Below are positions 15,804 through 25,255 of a DNA stretch of 64,000 bases, piece by piece; position 1 is the first letter of the stretch; every line of letters starts with the position of its first letter. The stretch comes from Vagococcus allomyrinae (lineage in GTDB: Bacteria > Bacillota > Bacilli > Lactobacillales > Vagococcaceae). The notes under the pieces are model-generated. The model did no database searches, was not told where the DNA came from, and worked only from the letters and a program-made list of their open reading frames with translations. The position numbers were made by a program, and so were the translations under genes. The stretch spans positions 62,001 through 126,000 of the forward strand of contig NZ_JAEEGA010000015.1 in assembly GCF_017829975.1 (NCBI RefSeq). Direction: 5' to 3'.

Positions 15804-16793
15804 ATGACAATTTTGGTATTAGGTGGAGCCGGTTATATCGGCTCTCATGCTGTGGATCAATTAATTGAAAAAGACTACGATGTGGTGGTAATCGATAATT
15901 TGTTGACAGGTCATAAAACGGCTATTCATCCCAAGGCGCGTTTTTATGAAGGGGATATCCGTGATAAGGCATTTATGCAAGAGGTTTTTACCAAGGAAAC
16001 CATCGAGGGGGTCATCCATTTTGCGGCCAGTTCTCTGGTGGGAGAATCTGTGGAAAATCCCTTAAAATATTTTAACAACAATGTTTATGGGACACAAATA
16101 TTACTTGAAGTCATGGCTGAATTTGCTGTTAAAAAAATCGTCTTCTCGTCTTCTGCCGCGACTTATGGTGAAACCAAAGAGAATCCGATCAAAGAAACAA
16201 CACCGACCAATCCGGAAAGTCCCTATGGCGAAACTAAACTGATGATGGAAAAGATGATGAAGTGGACAGATCTGGCTCATGGTATTAAATATGTTGCCTT
16301 ACGCTATTTTAATGTAGCGGGTGCTAAGCTCGATGGCAGTATCGGTGAGGACCATCAACCAGAAACTCATTTGGTGCCGATTATTTTACAGACGGCTTTG
16401 GGTCAACGGACGGAAATCACCGTTTTTGGTGAAGATTATGATACACCAGATGGGACCAATATTCGCGACTATGTTCATGTAGTCGATCTATGTAACGCTC
16501 ATATTTTAGCCTTGGAATATTTAGCTAAAGAAGAGACGAGCAATATCTTCAATTTAGGTAGCAGTGAAGGCTTTTCTGTTAAACAGATGATTGAAGCGGC
16601 TCGTAAAGTGACTGGTAAAGCAATTCCTGCTAAAATTGGCCCCCGTCGTGCAGGTGATCCTGCCAGCTTGGTTGCATCAGCTGCTAAAGCTCACGAGCTA
16701 TTGGGCTGGGAGCCTGTTTACACCAATGTAGATACCATTTTTGAATCTGCCTGGAACTGGCATCAAGCCCATCCAGTTGGGTACGGTGACTAG
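15804..16793 (+). CDS. galE: UDP-glucose 4-epimerase
   Basis: Interconverts UDP-galactose and UDP-glucose with bound NAD, completing the Leloir cycle and supplying UDP-galactose for glycans. 329 residues of the short-chain dehydrogenase fold. The Rossmann motif GGAGYIGSH is at the start, the catalytic SSAATYG serine region follows, and YGETK carries the Tyr-x3-Lys pair. The 89-bp gap after galK contains a small palindrome (AATAAGAA with TTCTTATT, about 15750-15767) that may tune expression. galT follows after 15 bases. Confidence 0.96.
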   Translation: MTILVLGGAGYIGSHAVDQLIEKDYDVVVIDNLLTGHKTAIHPKARFYEGDIRDKAFMQEVFTKETIEGVIHFAASSLVGESVENPLKYFNNNVYGTQILLEVMAEFAVKKIVFSSSAATYGETKENPIKETTPTNPESPYGETKLMMEKMMKWTDLAHGIKYVALRYFNVAGAKLDGSIGEDHQPETHLVPIILQTALGQRTEITVFGEDYDTPDGTNIRDYVHVVDLCNAHILALEYLAKEETSNIFNLGSSEGFSVKQMIEAARKVTGKAIPAKIGPRRAGDPASLVASAAKAHELLGWEPVYTNVDTIFESAWNWHQAHPVGYGD

Positions 16794-16808
16794 GAAGGGG
16801 AGAGTCGA

Positions 16809-18287
16809 TTGTCTGTTAGTCAATTAGTTGAAGAATACACAACGCTTGCCATTCGTTCTGGTGGCTGGATGGAAATGGATCGTCTATACTTACGGAATCG
16901 TTTGTTAAGTTTAATTGGTGAAAGTGAATTTTTAGGAGCGGAATCAGTTGAACCAAGGTCAGGATTAGCATTGTTGGACGGCTTGGTAGAGATCGGCATT
17001 AACAACCGCGTAACTGGTCGGTCTATTCCTGAACGGGATATCTTAGAAAGTAAGATTGGCGATTTATTAACGCCACCGCCTTCTGTTATGAATGCATTAT
17101 TTGCTGAGCGCTATGATAAAAACCCGGTGGATGCAACGGATTATTTTTTTGAGATTAGTCGCCAAAACAATTACATTAAGACGCGAGAAATTGCTAATAA
17201 TATCGTCTTTCCTGTTAAAACAGAGTACGGTGAATTAGAAATTACGATTAACTTGTCCAAACCTGAAAAGGATCCAAAACAGATTGCATTGGAGAAAACT
17301 GCTCCACCAGCTAAGTATCCAAAATGTTTGCTTTGTATGGAAAATGAAGGTTACGAGGGGCGGTTGAATTATCCGGCGCGAACTAATCATCGATTGATTC
17401 GCATGAATCTTAATGGCGAAAGCTGGGGATTACAATATTCACCTTATGCTTATTACAATGAACACTGTATCTTCTTAGCAGAAGAGCATCGGCCAATGGC
17501 CATTAGTCAAGAGACTTTTAAGCGTTTGTTGAGCATTGTGGAGATATTTCCTCACTATTTTGTAGGTTCCAATGCTGATTTACCGATAGTAGGTGGGTCG
17601 ATTTTGTCTCATGACCATTACCAAGGAGGGCGTCATACGTTTGCAATGGCCAAAGCGCCGATTGAAACGGCGATTGATTTGCCACTTTTCAAAGAGGTCA
17701 GTGGCGGCATCGTTAAGTGGCCGATGTCTGTAATCCGTTTGCAAAGTAAAAATCAACAACAATTGATTCAAGCGTCTTATTATATTTTAGAGCAGTGGAA
17801 ACAGTATTCTGATGTAAGTCTAGAAATTCAGGCTTTGTCAGCTGATGGGACGCCTCATCATACGATTACCCCGATAGCACGTCGAGTGGCTGATTTATAC
17901 GAAATGGATTTAGTTTTGCGGGATAATAATGTCTCTGAAGAGCATCCTGAAGGTATTTTTCATCCTCATCGCGATGTTCAGCATATCAAAAAAGAAAATA
18001 TTGGGCTAATTGAAGTCATGGGATTAGCAGTTTTACCACCACGGCTTAAAGATGAGCTATTGGAAGTGGAACGTTATCTATTAGGCTTGGATAATGAAAT
18101 AGCTGATTATCATTTAGCGTGGGCAGAAGACTTAAAAAAACGTTTGCTGATTAAAGAAGAAACCGTGCATCAACAAGTTCAAGAGGAAGTGGGCTTAATA
18201 TTCGCACGAGTGTTAGAAGATGCGGGCGTCTTCAAGCGAGATCAAGCCGGTCAAGCTGGTTTTCGTAAATTTACTGACGGATTGTAA
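16809..18287 (+). CDS. galT: Galactose-1-phosphate uridylyltransferase, Firmicutes type 2
   Basis: Transfers UMP from UDP-glucose to galactose-1-phosphate. At 492 residues it belongs to the longer GalT type 2 family of Gram-positives rather than the 350-residue enterobacterial type. The nucleotide-binding region SHDHYQGG (about residue 268) marks the catalytic histidine area, and a KCLLCMENEGYEGR segment (about 172-186) carries two cysteines. It starts at TTG, preceded by GGAAGGGGAGAG. galR follows after 11 bases. Confidence 0.95.
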   Translation: MSVSQLVEEYTTLAIRSGGWMEMDRLYLRNRLLSLIGESEFLGAESVEPRSGLALLDGLVEIGINNRVTGRSIPERDILESKIGDLLTPPPSVMNALFAERYDKNPVDATDYFFEISRQNNYIKTREIANNIVFPVKTEYGELEITINLSKPEKDPKQIALEKTAPPAKYPKCLLCMENEGYEGRLNYPARTNHRLIRMNLNGESWGLQYSPYAYYNEHCIFLAEEHRPMAISQETFKRLLSIVEIFPHYFVGSNADLPIVGGSILSHDHYQGGRHTFAMAKAPIETAIDLPLFKEVSGGIVKWPMSVIRLQSKNQQQLIQASYYILEQWKQYSDVSLEIQALSADGTPHHTITPIARRVADLYEMDLVLRDNNVSEEHPEGIFHPHRDVQHIKKENIGLIEVMGLAVLPPRLKDELLEVERYLLGLDNEIADYHLAWAEDLKKRLLIKEETVHQQVQEEVGLIFARVLEDAGVFKRDQAGQAGFRKFTDGL

Positions 18288-18298
18288 GATAAGTTGAA

Positions 18299-19309
18299 AT
18301 GGAGAGGGTGAGTAAAATAGCGACAATCAAAGATATAGCGGAGCGTGCCAAAGTCTCACCCGCTACAGTTTCTCGTGTCTTGAACTATGATAGTGAACTT
18401 TCTGTTAGTGATGGAACTAAAAAGCGGATTTTTGAGGCAGCCGAGGCATTGGATTACACCAAGCATAAACGTCAACCTAAGTTGTATTCAGGCAGATTGG
18501 CGTTGATTCAATGGTATGATGACCAAGAAGAACTGGAAGATTTGTATTACTTGGCAGTTCGAATGGGGATTGAGAAAAAAGCCACCGAGCTAGGAATTGA
18601 GATTTTGAAAGTAACACTGGATTCTTTGACGGAGGTTCAAGAGGCAGACGGTTTATTGGCCCTGGGTAAATTCTCATCTAAAGAGGTTACCCTTTTTGGT
18701 AAACAAACAGATAAATTGTTGTTTGTTGATTTTGATGCTATGGGGTACGGGTTTGATTCATTGGTTGTCGATTTTAACCAAGGGGTTACAGCCGCAATCG
18801 ATTTACTACTGTCTGAGGGACATCGCCAGATTGGCATTTTATCAGGTGTTGAGCGAACGAAGTCGGAAAATGAAACCATTCCTGATAAACGATTAGCTCA
18901 TTTTCGTGAAAGATTGTTACAAGAAAATTTGTACCAGGAAAACTTTGTCTGGGAAAGTGATTTTTCTGTAGATGGAGGATTTCAAACCATGAGGGAGCTT
19001 CTTGCTGTAAATCGGGAATTACCGACGGCGCTCTTTGTATCAAATGACGCCATGGCAATCGGTGTCATTCGAGCGCTTCAAGAGGCAGGTAAACGGGTTC
19101 CAGAAGATATTAGTATCATTGGGTTTAATGACATTAGCGTAGCGAAGTATTTATCCCCCGCCTTAACAACTGTCAAAGTTTATACTGAGTGGATGGGTGA
19201 ATTAGCGGTCCAAACTATTTTGGATTCTTTACAACAAGATGCCCCTGTCCCTAAAAAAATCACGATTGCCTCTGAATTAGTCGAACGTCAATCTGTACAA
19301 CGTCTATAA
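18299..19309 (+). CDS. galR: LacI-family galactose operon repressor GalR
   Basis: A 336-residue LacI/GalR regulator. It has an N-terminal helix-turn-helix (IKDIAERAKVSPATVSRVLN, about residues 10-29) with the hinge after it, and a periplasmic-binding-protein-like effector domain to the end. As last gene of the gal cluster it should repress galKET in the absence of galactose. The start is uncertain. ATG 18299 has a weak ribosome site. GTG 18308 lies directly behind GGAGAGG. The codon in the place where many relatives start (M before ATIKDIA) is ATA here. Confidence 0.9.
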   Translation: MERVSKIATIKDIAERAKVSPATVSRVLNYDSELSVSDGTKKRIFEAAEALDYTKHKRQPKLYSGRLALIQWYDDQEELEDLYYLAVRMGIEKKATELGIEILKVTLDSLTEVQEADGLLALGKFSSKEVTLFGKQTDKLLFVDFDAMGYGFDSLVVDFNQGVTAAIDLLLSEGHRQIGILSGVERTKSENETIPDKRLAHFRERLLQENLYQENFVWESDFSVDGGFQTMRELLAVNRELPTALFVSNDAMAIGVIRALQEAGKRVPEDISIIGFNDISVAKYLSPALTTVKVYTEWMGELAVQTILDSLQQDAPVPKKITIASELVERQSVQRL

Positions 19310-19610
19310 TCCATAGGAACGCTGGGATCATGCGATACATATAGGAAGCCTAGCTTGTGACGACTTGCTCTGTTCAGCAAATTGATAAAATTTAGTAGCA
19401 ACCAGAGACTAGGAGTGACGATGCTTGAGAGTTGGCGAGGACAGAGTGGTTGACATGTCTGTCTCCCGTCATACTTGTGAACCTGAGACAGGGGGGGCTT
19501 AGGTCCTGTCCTGTTCTTTTTGTTTCAGAAAATAGTTAGCTGAAGATTAACCGAATAGTGTTTGTCGTGTTAAACTAAGGGTGAATGTAGAAAATCGGGT
19601 GGGATGACAA
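19310..19610 (+). other. Structured intergenic region ending in the gal operon terminator
   Basis: No gene is visible. Near the end GAGACAGG (19485-19492) can pair with CCTGTC (19505-19510), followed by a T-rich run: a terminator for the gal operon. Two more segments compete. GGACAGA (about 19439-19445) can pair with TCTGTCTCC (about 19458-19466), and that same CTGTCTC can pair with GAGACAG instead. Upstream, CCTAG...CTCTG can pair with CAGAG...CTAGG across about 19350-19410. The layout resembles an attenuator, but the next gene begins 90 bases downstream. Confidence 0.5.
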
Positions 19611-20174
19611 ATGGAGATGACGAATGTTTTAACTATTAAGACTCGCAGTGCTTTGCGAGCGTGGTTAAGTGAGTATGGGGAGATAAAAAAAGAGTGCTGG
19701 GTGGCGACGAGTGTTAAGGAGCAAGCGGGGCTATTGCGTTATTTAGATGTGGTTGATGAAGCGCTGTGCTTCGGTTGGATTGACAGTACCAAGAAGAAGG
19801 TCGATGGGCAAGTATTTCAAAGGTTATCACCTCGAGGAAGACGAAGCCGCTGGACGGAATTAAATAAAGAGCGGGTGAGACGGTTAAGAAAACTAGGACT
19901 TATGACAGCTGAAGGTGAAGCTGTTTTGCCTGAAATGGAAGTAGCAGCCTTTGTCATTGATCCAATTATTGAAAAGCGCTTGAAGTCAGAGCAACTATAC
20001 CAAACTTTTTTGACTTTTCCACCTCTGTATCAAAGAATAAGAATTGATACTATTCAATATTATCGGAATGATTTAGACCTTTTTGAAAAGCGTTTAACTA
20101 AGTTAGTCGAACAGACTCGTGCTAATAATATGTACGGTACTTGGCATGACGAGGGGCGATTAATAGATTATTAA
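19611..20174 (+). CDS. YdeI/OmpD-associated family protein
   Basis: A 187-residue soluble protein with the features of the YdeI/OmpD-associated family. An early aromatic and basic region (ALRAWL...ECWVATS) leads to the conserved core VVDEALCFGWIDS, and then an arginine-rich region ending SRWTELNKERVRRL. Members are often linked to antimicrobial or acid stress, but no biochemical activity is established. The ATG follows a GGGTGGGA-type site. The gene stands alone between terminators. Confidence 0.78.
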   Translation: MEMTNVLTIKTRSALRAWLSEYGEIKKECWVATSVKEQAGLLRYLDVVDEALCFGWIDSTKKKVDGQVFQRLSPRGRRSRWTELNKERVRRLRKLGLMTAEGEAVLPEMEVAAFVIDPIIEKRLKSEQLYQTFLTFPPLYQRIRIDTIQYYRNDLDLFEKRLTKLVEQTRANNMYGTWHDEGRLIDY

Positions 20175-20204
20175 TCAGTTTTATTAAATTATTCTAGTGA
20201 GAGG

Positions 20205-20261
20205 GCCTTTGGTGATTAATAACTAATGGCTTTTTACTGTTTCCTTAGAATGTGCTACAAT
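20205..20261 (+). promoter_or_regulatory. Terminator of the ydeI-like gene and promoter of tsaB
   Basis: GCC...TTGGT (20205-20213) can pair with ACTAA...GGC (20222-20230), followed by five Ts: a weak terminator. Overlapping its T-run, TTTACT (20233-20238), 17 bases, TACAAT (20256-20261) form a likely promoter for tsaB. Confidence 0.5.
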
Positions 20262-20293
20262 AAGCTAGAATTCATAGTGAAGGAATGGGATAA

Positions 20294-21010
20294 ATGAAAG
20301 TATTAGCCATCGACACATCTAACCAAGGGTTAGCAGTGGCAATTTATGAGAATAATCAAGTCATTGGACACTATTTAGGCACGGCCAATCGCAATCATAG
20401 TTTGGTACTAATGCCGGCCATCGACTTTTTAATGAAAGAAAATAATGTCCAACCGACAGATTTAGAGCGAATAGTAGTAGCTGAAGGACCAGGGTCTTAC
20501 ACTGGTTTAAGAATTGGCGTCACAACGGCAAAAACTTTGGCTTGGACTTTGGGAATAGAATTAGTGGGTGTCTCTAGTTTAGCCGCTATAGCGGCTAATT
20601 CTGTTGGCTATTCAGGATTTATTGTACCGATTTTTAATGCTCGTCGCCAAAATGTTTACACTGGGGTTTATCAGTGGCAAGAGGGGGAATTGGTGTCAAT
20701 TGTAGCCGATCAACACATCAGCTTAGAACACTGGTTAGTGGAGTTGCAACAATTGGCTGGTGACGTGCGTTTTGTTGGCGAAGATGTGGCGGTCTTTAAA
20801 GAAGAGATATTAGCTGTTTTTCCAGCTAGTCTCAGCCAGGAGCCGTTAATCAATCATGTCAGTGCTGTTAGTTTGGCATGTTTAGGAGTTGAGAAGACGC
20901 CTGTGGAAGCAGAAACGTTTGTTCCTAAATACTTAAAATTAGTCGAGGCAGAAGAAAATTGGCTAGCTAATCATGATGAACAGAGGGAAAGTTATGTCGA
21001 AAAAATCTAA
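20294..21010 (+). CDS. tsaB: tRNA t6A biosynthesis protein TsaB
   Basis: A 238-residue partner of TsaD in making N6-threonylcarbamoyladenosine at position 37 of ANN-decoding tRNAs. The ASKHA fold start (MKVLAIDTSNQGLAVAIYE) and the conserved GPGSYTGLRIGV (about 63-74) identify it. It lacks the metal-binding histidines of TsaD, as expected of the scaffold paralogue. Its last 17 bases overlap the following acetyltransferase gene, and tsaD lies two genes on. Confidence 0.95.
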   Translation: MKVLAIDTSNQGLAVAIYENNQVIGHYLGTANRNHSLVLMPAIDFLMKENNVQPTDLERIVVAEGPGSYTGLRIGVTTAKTLAWTLGIELVGVSSLAAIAANSVGYSGFIVPIFNARRQNVYTGVYQWQEGELVSIVADQHISLEHWLVELQQLAGDVRFVGEDVAVFKEEILAVFPASLSQEPLINHVSAVSLACLGVEKTPVEAETFVPKYLKLVEAEENWLANHDEQRESYVEKI

Positions 21011-21542
21011 CTTTTTTGATAAAGTTCGGGTCTTATTTACCAAGCAAATTGTCTATCTGCCGAAAGAAGTCGATTTAGGTGAGCTATTTTTGATACGTGA
21101 AGTGAAATACACGGATATCAGGCATTTGATTGCTATTGAAAAAGAAGTCTACGAAGGGGAAGTCCCTTGGGGGAAAACCGCTTTTTTATCTGAGTTAAAT
21201 GGGCCTCAAGCAGTCCTCTATTTACTCGTGGAATGCGATCAAGAAGTGGTTGGCTTTATTGGAACTCGCTTTGACGAGGAAGATGGTCACATTACGAATA
21301 TTGCTGTTTCTAAAGAATTTCAAGGGCGAGGAGTTGCCACAACTTTGCTAAATGAAGTCAAAGAAACGGCTCGAAAGGCCGGATATGAGTCGCTGTCCTT
21401 AGAAGTTAGAGTTAGCAATATGGACGCTCAGCGCTTGTATCGCAAATTCGGCTTTGTCGCTCGTTCGGTAAAAAAACGGTATTATCATAGTAATAATGAA
21501 GATGCGTTAGACATGTTTTATCGTTTTGAGGAAGAGCGATGA
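20994..21542 (+). CDS. rimI: RimI-type GNAT N-acetyltransferase (first copy)
   Basis: About 182 residues from the ATG at 20994, chosen because AGAGGG precedes it; an in-frame ATG lies at 20973. The GNAT acetyl-CoA motif is visible (NIAVSKEFQGRGVATTLL) followed by SLEVRVSNMDAQRLYRKFGF, the RimI hallmark. An N-terminal addition of about 30 residues precedes the usual start. RimI acetylates the N-terminus of ribosomal protein S18 in E. coli; the substrate here is unproven. It overlaps tsaB and the next gene. Confidence 0.88.
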   Translation: MSKKSNFFDKVRVLFTKQIVYLPKEVDLGELFLIREVKYTDIRHLIAIEKEVYEGEVPWGKTAFLSELNGPQAVLYLLVECDQEVVGFIGTRFDEEDGHITNIAVSKEFQGRGVATTLLNEVKETARKAGYESLSLEVRVSNMDAQRLYRKFGFVARSVKKRYYHSNNEDALDMFYRFEEER

Positions 21543-21988
21543 TTAAACATAAAGAAGAATACGGTAAAGAGGAATTGGCCCAAAGACTATGGCAAATCAG
21601 CCAAGCATCCTTTGACTACGGCTCTCCTTGGAACGTCGATCAATTTCTCGCAGATATCAACAATCCTGTGAGTCACTATGTCCTCGTTGAGAAGGTAGAG
21701 AAGGTCATCGGGTATGTGGTCTTTCACCAAGTGTTAGATGAGGCCGAGGTGATTAATATTGCCGTTTTACCTGAATTTAAAGGCAAAAAAGTGGCTCAGG
21801 AATTATTGGAATACGGTTTAAAGGAAATTGGCGAGAATGTGCAACAGGTTTTTTTAGAAGTGCGTGAAACGAATGATTCCGCCAAAGGGTTGTATTTAAA
21901 AGTAGGGTTTGAAGAAATTGGCCGACGAAAAGCGTATTATCACCATCCTGAAGAAGATGGTCTGGTGATGCGTTGGCAAACAAATTAG
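21539..21988 (+). CDS. RimI-like GNAT N-acetyltransferase (second copy)
   Basis: A 149-residue GNAT protein, start coupled to the first copy's stop by ATGA. The core [19 protein letters not shown] and [30 protein letters not shown] is clearly related to the preceding protein, so this is a diverged paralogue. The acetyl-CoA loop reads KGKKVA where the first copy has QGRGVA, so cofactor affinity or activity may differ. It sits between tsaB and tsaD like the first copy. A ribosomal or other protein N-terminus as substrate is a guess from the family. Confidence 0.85.
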   Translation: MIKHKEEYGKEELAQRLWQISQASFDYGSPWNVDQFLADINNPVSHYVLVEKVEKVIGYVVFHQVLDEAEVINIAVLPEFKGKKVAQELLEYGLKEIGENVQQVFLEVRETNDSAKGLYLKVGFEEIGRRKAYYHHPEEDGLVMRWQTN

Positions 21989-22008
21989 CGGTAATAGGGA
22001 GTTTAGTG

Positions 22009-23040
22009 ATGAGTCTATTTAAGAAAGAACGCAAATTAATTTTGGCGATTGAAAGCAGTTGCGATGAAACCAGTGTGGCGGTTATCGAAGACGGTCAAAA
22101 GATTTTATCGAATATCGTGGCGTCGCAAATATTGAGTCATAAACGCTTTGGTGGGGTGGTGCCGGAAGTTGCCAGTCGCCACCATGTGGAACAGATTACC
22201 TTGTGTATGGAAGAGGCCCTGAGTGAAGCGGCGGTGACGACAGAGGAGCTTAGCGCAGTGGCGGTGACCGAAGGACCAGGGTTAGTTGGAGCCTTATTAA
22301 TTGGAATTACAGCGGCGAAAGCTTATGCCTGGGCCCATGATTTGCCATTGATCCCTGTCAATCATATGGCGGGGCATATTTATGCCGCCAGTTTTGTCAA
22401 ACCAATGACATTCCCGTTGATGGCGTTACTTGTCAGTGGTGGACACACGGAATTGGTTCATATGAAAGAACATGGTTCCTTTGAAATCATTGGTGAAACC
22501 CGTGACGATGCTGCTGGCGAAGCTTATGACAAAGTCGGACGGGTTCTGGGATTGGCTTATCCTAGTGGTAAAGAGCTAGATGAGTTAGCTCATCTAGGGC
22601 AAGATACCTTCCAATTTCCTCGTGCCATGATCCGCGAAGATAATTTTGATTTTAGTTTTAGTGGCTTAAAGAGTGCCTTTATCAACCGTGTTCATAACGC
22701 AGAGCAAAAGGGTGAAGAATTAGATCGTTTGGATCTAGCGGCGAGTTTTCAAGCCAGTGTCGTCGAAGTATTAGTCACGAAAACGATTCGCGCTTGTCAG
22801 CAATACGATGTCAAACAGTTAATCGTTGCAGGCGGGGTGGCTGCTAATCAAGGGCTGCGAAAAGCGATGGCCGAGGCAGTGGCTGAGGAATTAACAGATG
22901 TCGAACTAATTGTGCCCCCCCTGCGGCTATGTGGAGACAATGCTGCTATGATTGGCGCGGCTGCTTTTGTGGCAGCGGAAAAAGGGCTAGTAGGTGATTT
23001 AGCTTTAAACGCAGATCCGAGTTTGACTTTAGGTGTTTAA
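22009..23040 (+). CDS. tsaD: tRNA N6-adenosine threonylcarbamoyltransferase TsaD
   Basis: Transfers the threonylcarbamoyl group to A37 of tRNA, working with TsaB and TsaE. 343 residues from ATG 22009, preceded by AATAGGGAG; an earlier ATG at 21973 inside the upstream gene is unlikely. The start [18 protein letters not shown], the metal-binding HMAGHIYA (about 113-120) and LVSGGHTEL are conserved. It is the last gene of tsaB-rimI-rimI2-tsaD. TsaE is not in the window. Confidence 0.96.
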   Translation: MSLFKKERKLILAIESSCDETSVAVIEDGQKILSNIVASQILSHKRFGGVVPEVASRHHVEQITLCMEEALSEAAVTTEELSAVAVTEGPGLVGALLIGITAAKAYAWAHDLPLIPVNHMAGHIYAASFVKPMTFPLMALLVSGGHTELVHMKEHGSFEIIGETRDDAAGEAYDKVGRVLGLAYPSGKELDELAHLGQDTFQFPRAMIREDNFDFSFSGLKSAFINRVHNAEQKGEELDRLDLAASFQASVVEVLVTKTIRACQQYDVKQLIVAGGVAANQGLRKAMAEAVAEELTDVELIVPPLRLCGDNAAMIGAAAFVAAEKGLVGDLALNADPSLTLGV

Positions 23041-23103
23041 GGTATAAATGGCCGATGACCATAAGACATGAGCGGGGATTTCAAAATAATCAATCGAACG
23101 TAC

Positions 23104-23289
23104 TTGAATTATTTCACTCGATGTATTATACTATTAAAGGTTGCCTATCTAGTTGTGACAAACGACTAGTTACCAACCAACTAAACCACATCTTAAGGGA
23201 TGCGTGGAGCGGTGCTCTAGTTGACTAGAGTTCTTCACACAGTAGAACTTAAGAGAGGAAAATACAAACCAAACTGGAGGAAACACAAC
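23104..23289 (+). promoter_or_regulatory. rpsB promoter and structured leader
   Basis: TTGAAT (23104-23109), 17 bases, TATACT (23127-23132) give a good promoter about 155 bases before the start codon. The leader contains three hairpins. CTAGTTG (23149-23155) pairs with CGACTAG (23163-23169). CCACATC (23186-23192) pairs with GATGCGTGG (23199-23207). CTCTAG (23215-23220) pairs with CTAGAG (23225-23230) around TTGA. Such leaders often let a ribosomal protein repress its own mRNA; S2 is the candidate here. Confidence 0.65.
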
Positions 23290-24078
23290 ATGGCAGTAAT
23301 CTCAATGAAACAGCTATTAGAAGCTGGTGTACATTTCGGACACCAAACTCGTCGCTGGAACCCGAAAATGAAGAAATACATCTTCACAGAAAGAAACGGT
23401 ATCTACATCATCGACCTACAAAAAACTGTACGTCTAGCTGATGATGCCTATAACTACATGAAGAACGTCGCTGAAGATGGCGGAGTTGCTTTATTCGTAG
23501 GAACTAAAAAACAAGCTCAAGAAGCGATTAAAGATGAAGCAATCCGCGCTGGTCAATACTATGTAAACCACCGTTGGTTAGGTGGAACTTTAACTAACTG
23601 GGACACTATCCAAAAACGTATTGCTCGTTTGAAAGAAATCAACAAAATGGAAGAAGATGGCGTCTTTGATGTTCTTCCTAAAAAAGAGGTTGCCGGTTTA
23701 AACAAACAACGCGACCGTCTTGAAAAATTCTTAGGCGGTATCGCTGATATGCCTAGAATTCCAGACGTAATCTTTATTGTTGACCCTCGTAAAGAGCGTA
23801 TTGCAGTCCAAGAAGCGCATAAATTAAATATTCCAATCGTTGCGATGGTTGATACTAACTGTGATCCAGATGAGATCGATGTTGTTATCCCATCAAATGA
23901 TGATGCTATTCGTGCCGTGAAATTAATCGCTGGTAAAATGGCTGACGCTATCATCGAAGGCCGTCAAGGTGAAGATGAAGTTGTGGAAGAAACATTTGTA
24001 GCGGAAGAAGTTGTTGCAGAAGAAGCTACTTCAATCGAAGAAATCGTTGAAGTTGTTGAAGGCGACAACGCTGAATAA
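23290..24078 (+). CDS. rpsB: 30S ribosomal protein S2
   Basis: S2 sits on the back of the 30S subunit and helps dock S1-type proteins and mRNA. 262 residues from ATG 23290, preceded by TGGAGGAA. The start [20 protein letters not shown] is typical and the body is highly conserved ([16 protein letters not shown]). The C-terminal 30 residues form an acidic Glu- and Val-rich tail ([13 protein letters not shown]). tsf follows, as in most bacteria, after a long hairpin. Confidence 0.97.
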   Translation: MAVISMKQLLEAGVHFGHQTRRWNPKMKKYIFTERNGIYIIDLQKTVRLADDAYNYMKNVAEDGGVALFVGTKKQAQEAIKDEAIRAGQYYVNHRWLGGTLTNWDTIQKRIARLKEINKMEEDGVFDVLPKKEVAGLNKQRDRLEKFLGGIADMPRIPDVIFIVDPRKERIAVQEAHKLNIPIVAMVDTNCDPDEIDVVIPSNDDAIRAVKLIAGKMADAIIEGRQGEDEVVEETFVAEEVVAEEATSIEEIVEVVEGDNAE

Positions 24079-24092
24079 TTACTAAAAACTGA

Positions 24093-24162
24093 AACTGTCT
24101 CAAAGGCTATTGATCCGTTGGCGAAACTAAGTAGCCTAGACCTCCTTTGAGGCAGTTTTTTT
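24093..24162 (+). terminator. Attenuating terminator between rpsB and tsf
   Basis: AACTGTCTCAAAGG (24093-24106) pairs with CCTTTGAGGCAGTT (24144-24157) with one mismatch or wobble, and seven Ts follow. An inner helix GGCTA/TAGCC (24105-24109 with 24132-24136) competes slightly. It would lower tsf transcription relative to rpsB unless tsf has its own promoter; TATAAT before its ribosome site (near 24211) is a possible -10. Confidence 0.8.
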
Positions 24163-24234
24163 AAAGAAATAACTAAAATACATGGATAATACCACATATC
24201 AATAGGTATATAATAATTAGGAGGTAACAAGATA

Positions 24235-25113
24235 ATGGCAAAAATTAGTGCTGCTATGGTAAAAGAATTACGTGACGCAACAGGCGTTGGAATGATGGAT
24301 GCTAAACGCGCTTTAGTTGAAGTAGATGGAGACATGGACAAAGCGGTTGACTACTTAAGAGAAAACGGTATGGCAAAAGCGGCTAAAAAAGGCGACCGTA
24401 TCGCTGCTGAAGGTTTAGCAAATGTTTATATCGACGGTAACGTGGCTGCTATTGTTGAAGTTAACTCTGAAACAGATTTCGTTGCGAAAAACGACATGTT
24501 CCAAGAATTAGTTAAAGAAATCGCTCAATTAGTGGCTGAAAACAAACCTGCTAACATGGAAGAAGCACTAGCGATTGAAACACCTAAAGGCACAGTTGAA
24601 AATATCGTCTTAGAAGCGACGACTAAAATTGGCGAAAGAATTAGTTTCCGTCGTTTCGAAGTTGCTGAAAAAACTGATAACCAAGCCTTTGGTGCTTACT
24701 TACATAACGGTGGCACAATCGTTGCTTTAGTAACATTAGATGGGACAACTGACGAAGCAATGGCGAAAGATGTTGCGATGCACGTTGCGGCAATCAATCC
24801 TCGTTTTGTCACTCGTGAAGATGTTCCTGCTGAAGTTCTTGAGCATGAAAAAACTGTCTTAACAGAACAAGCGTTAAACGAAGGCAAACCAGCTAACATC
24901 GTTGAGAAAATGGTAGGCGGACGCTTACAAAAATTCTTAGCTGAAATTAGTTTGGTTGACCAGCCATTCGTTAAAGATCCTGATACAACAGTTGCGAAAT
25001 ACGTAGCAACTAAAAACGCAACGGTTAAATCATTCGTTCGTTTTGAAGTTGGCGAAGGTATCGAAAAACGTGAAGAAAACTTTGCTGATGAAGTGAAGAG
25101 CCAAATGAAATAA
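24235..25113 (+). CDS. tsf: Translation elongation factor Ts
   Basis: Guanine nucleotide exchange factor for EF-Tu. 292 residues with the N-terminal UBA-like domain ([21 protein letters not shown], about 8-28) and the conserved core (ETDFVAKND, about 79-87) that contacts EF-Tu. The ATG follows TTAGGAGG. A double hairpin ends the unit before pyrH. Confidence 0.97.
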   Translation: MAKISAAMVKELRDATGVGMMDAKRALVEVDGDMDKAVDYLRENGMAKAAKKGDRIAAEGLANVYIDGNVAAIVEVNSETDFVAKNDMFQELVKEIAQLVAENKPANMEEALAIETPKGTVENIVLEATTKIGERISFRRFEVAEKTDNQAFGAYLHNGGTIVALVTLDGTTDEAMAKDVAMHVAAINPRFVTREDVPAEVLEHEKTVLTEQALNEGKPANIVEKMVGGRLQKFLAEISLVDQPFVKDPDTTVAKYVATKNATVKSFVRFEVGEGIEKREENFADEVKSQMK

Positions 25114-25116
25114 AAT

Positions 25117-25178
25117 AACTGTCGAATTTTGTAGACAGTTGGGGACGCAACTGTAATGGTTTGCGCTCCCTTTTTTTA
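25117..25178 (+). terminator. Double-hairpin terminator of tsf
   Basis: A first stem pairs AACTGTC (25117-25123) with GACAGTT (25134-25140). A second pairs GGG and CGCAA (from 25141) with TTGCG and CCC (to 25170), followed by seven Ts. Confidence 0.85.
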
Positions 25179-25255
25179 GGCAATTTTGGGTATAAGATGT
25201 TCGGAATCAATAAACTGTGATAAAATAGGATAGTAGGAAAACGGAGGTAATATTG

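Noticed and set aside
19430-19520. Possible T-box leader in the gap after galR
   Set aside because: The conserved T-box core (GGTACCGCG type) is absent and no aminoacyl-tRNA synthetase or amino-acid gene follows.
23559-23954. 131-codon minus-strand frame inside rpsB
   Set aside because: A shadow of the biased codon use of a ribosomal protein gene; serine- and isoleucine-rich product with no support.
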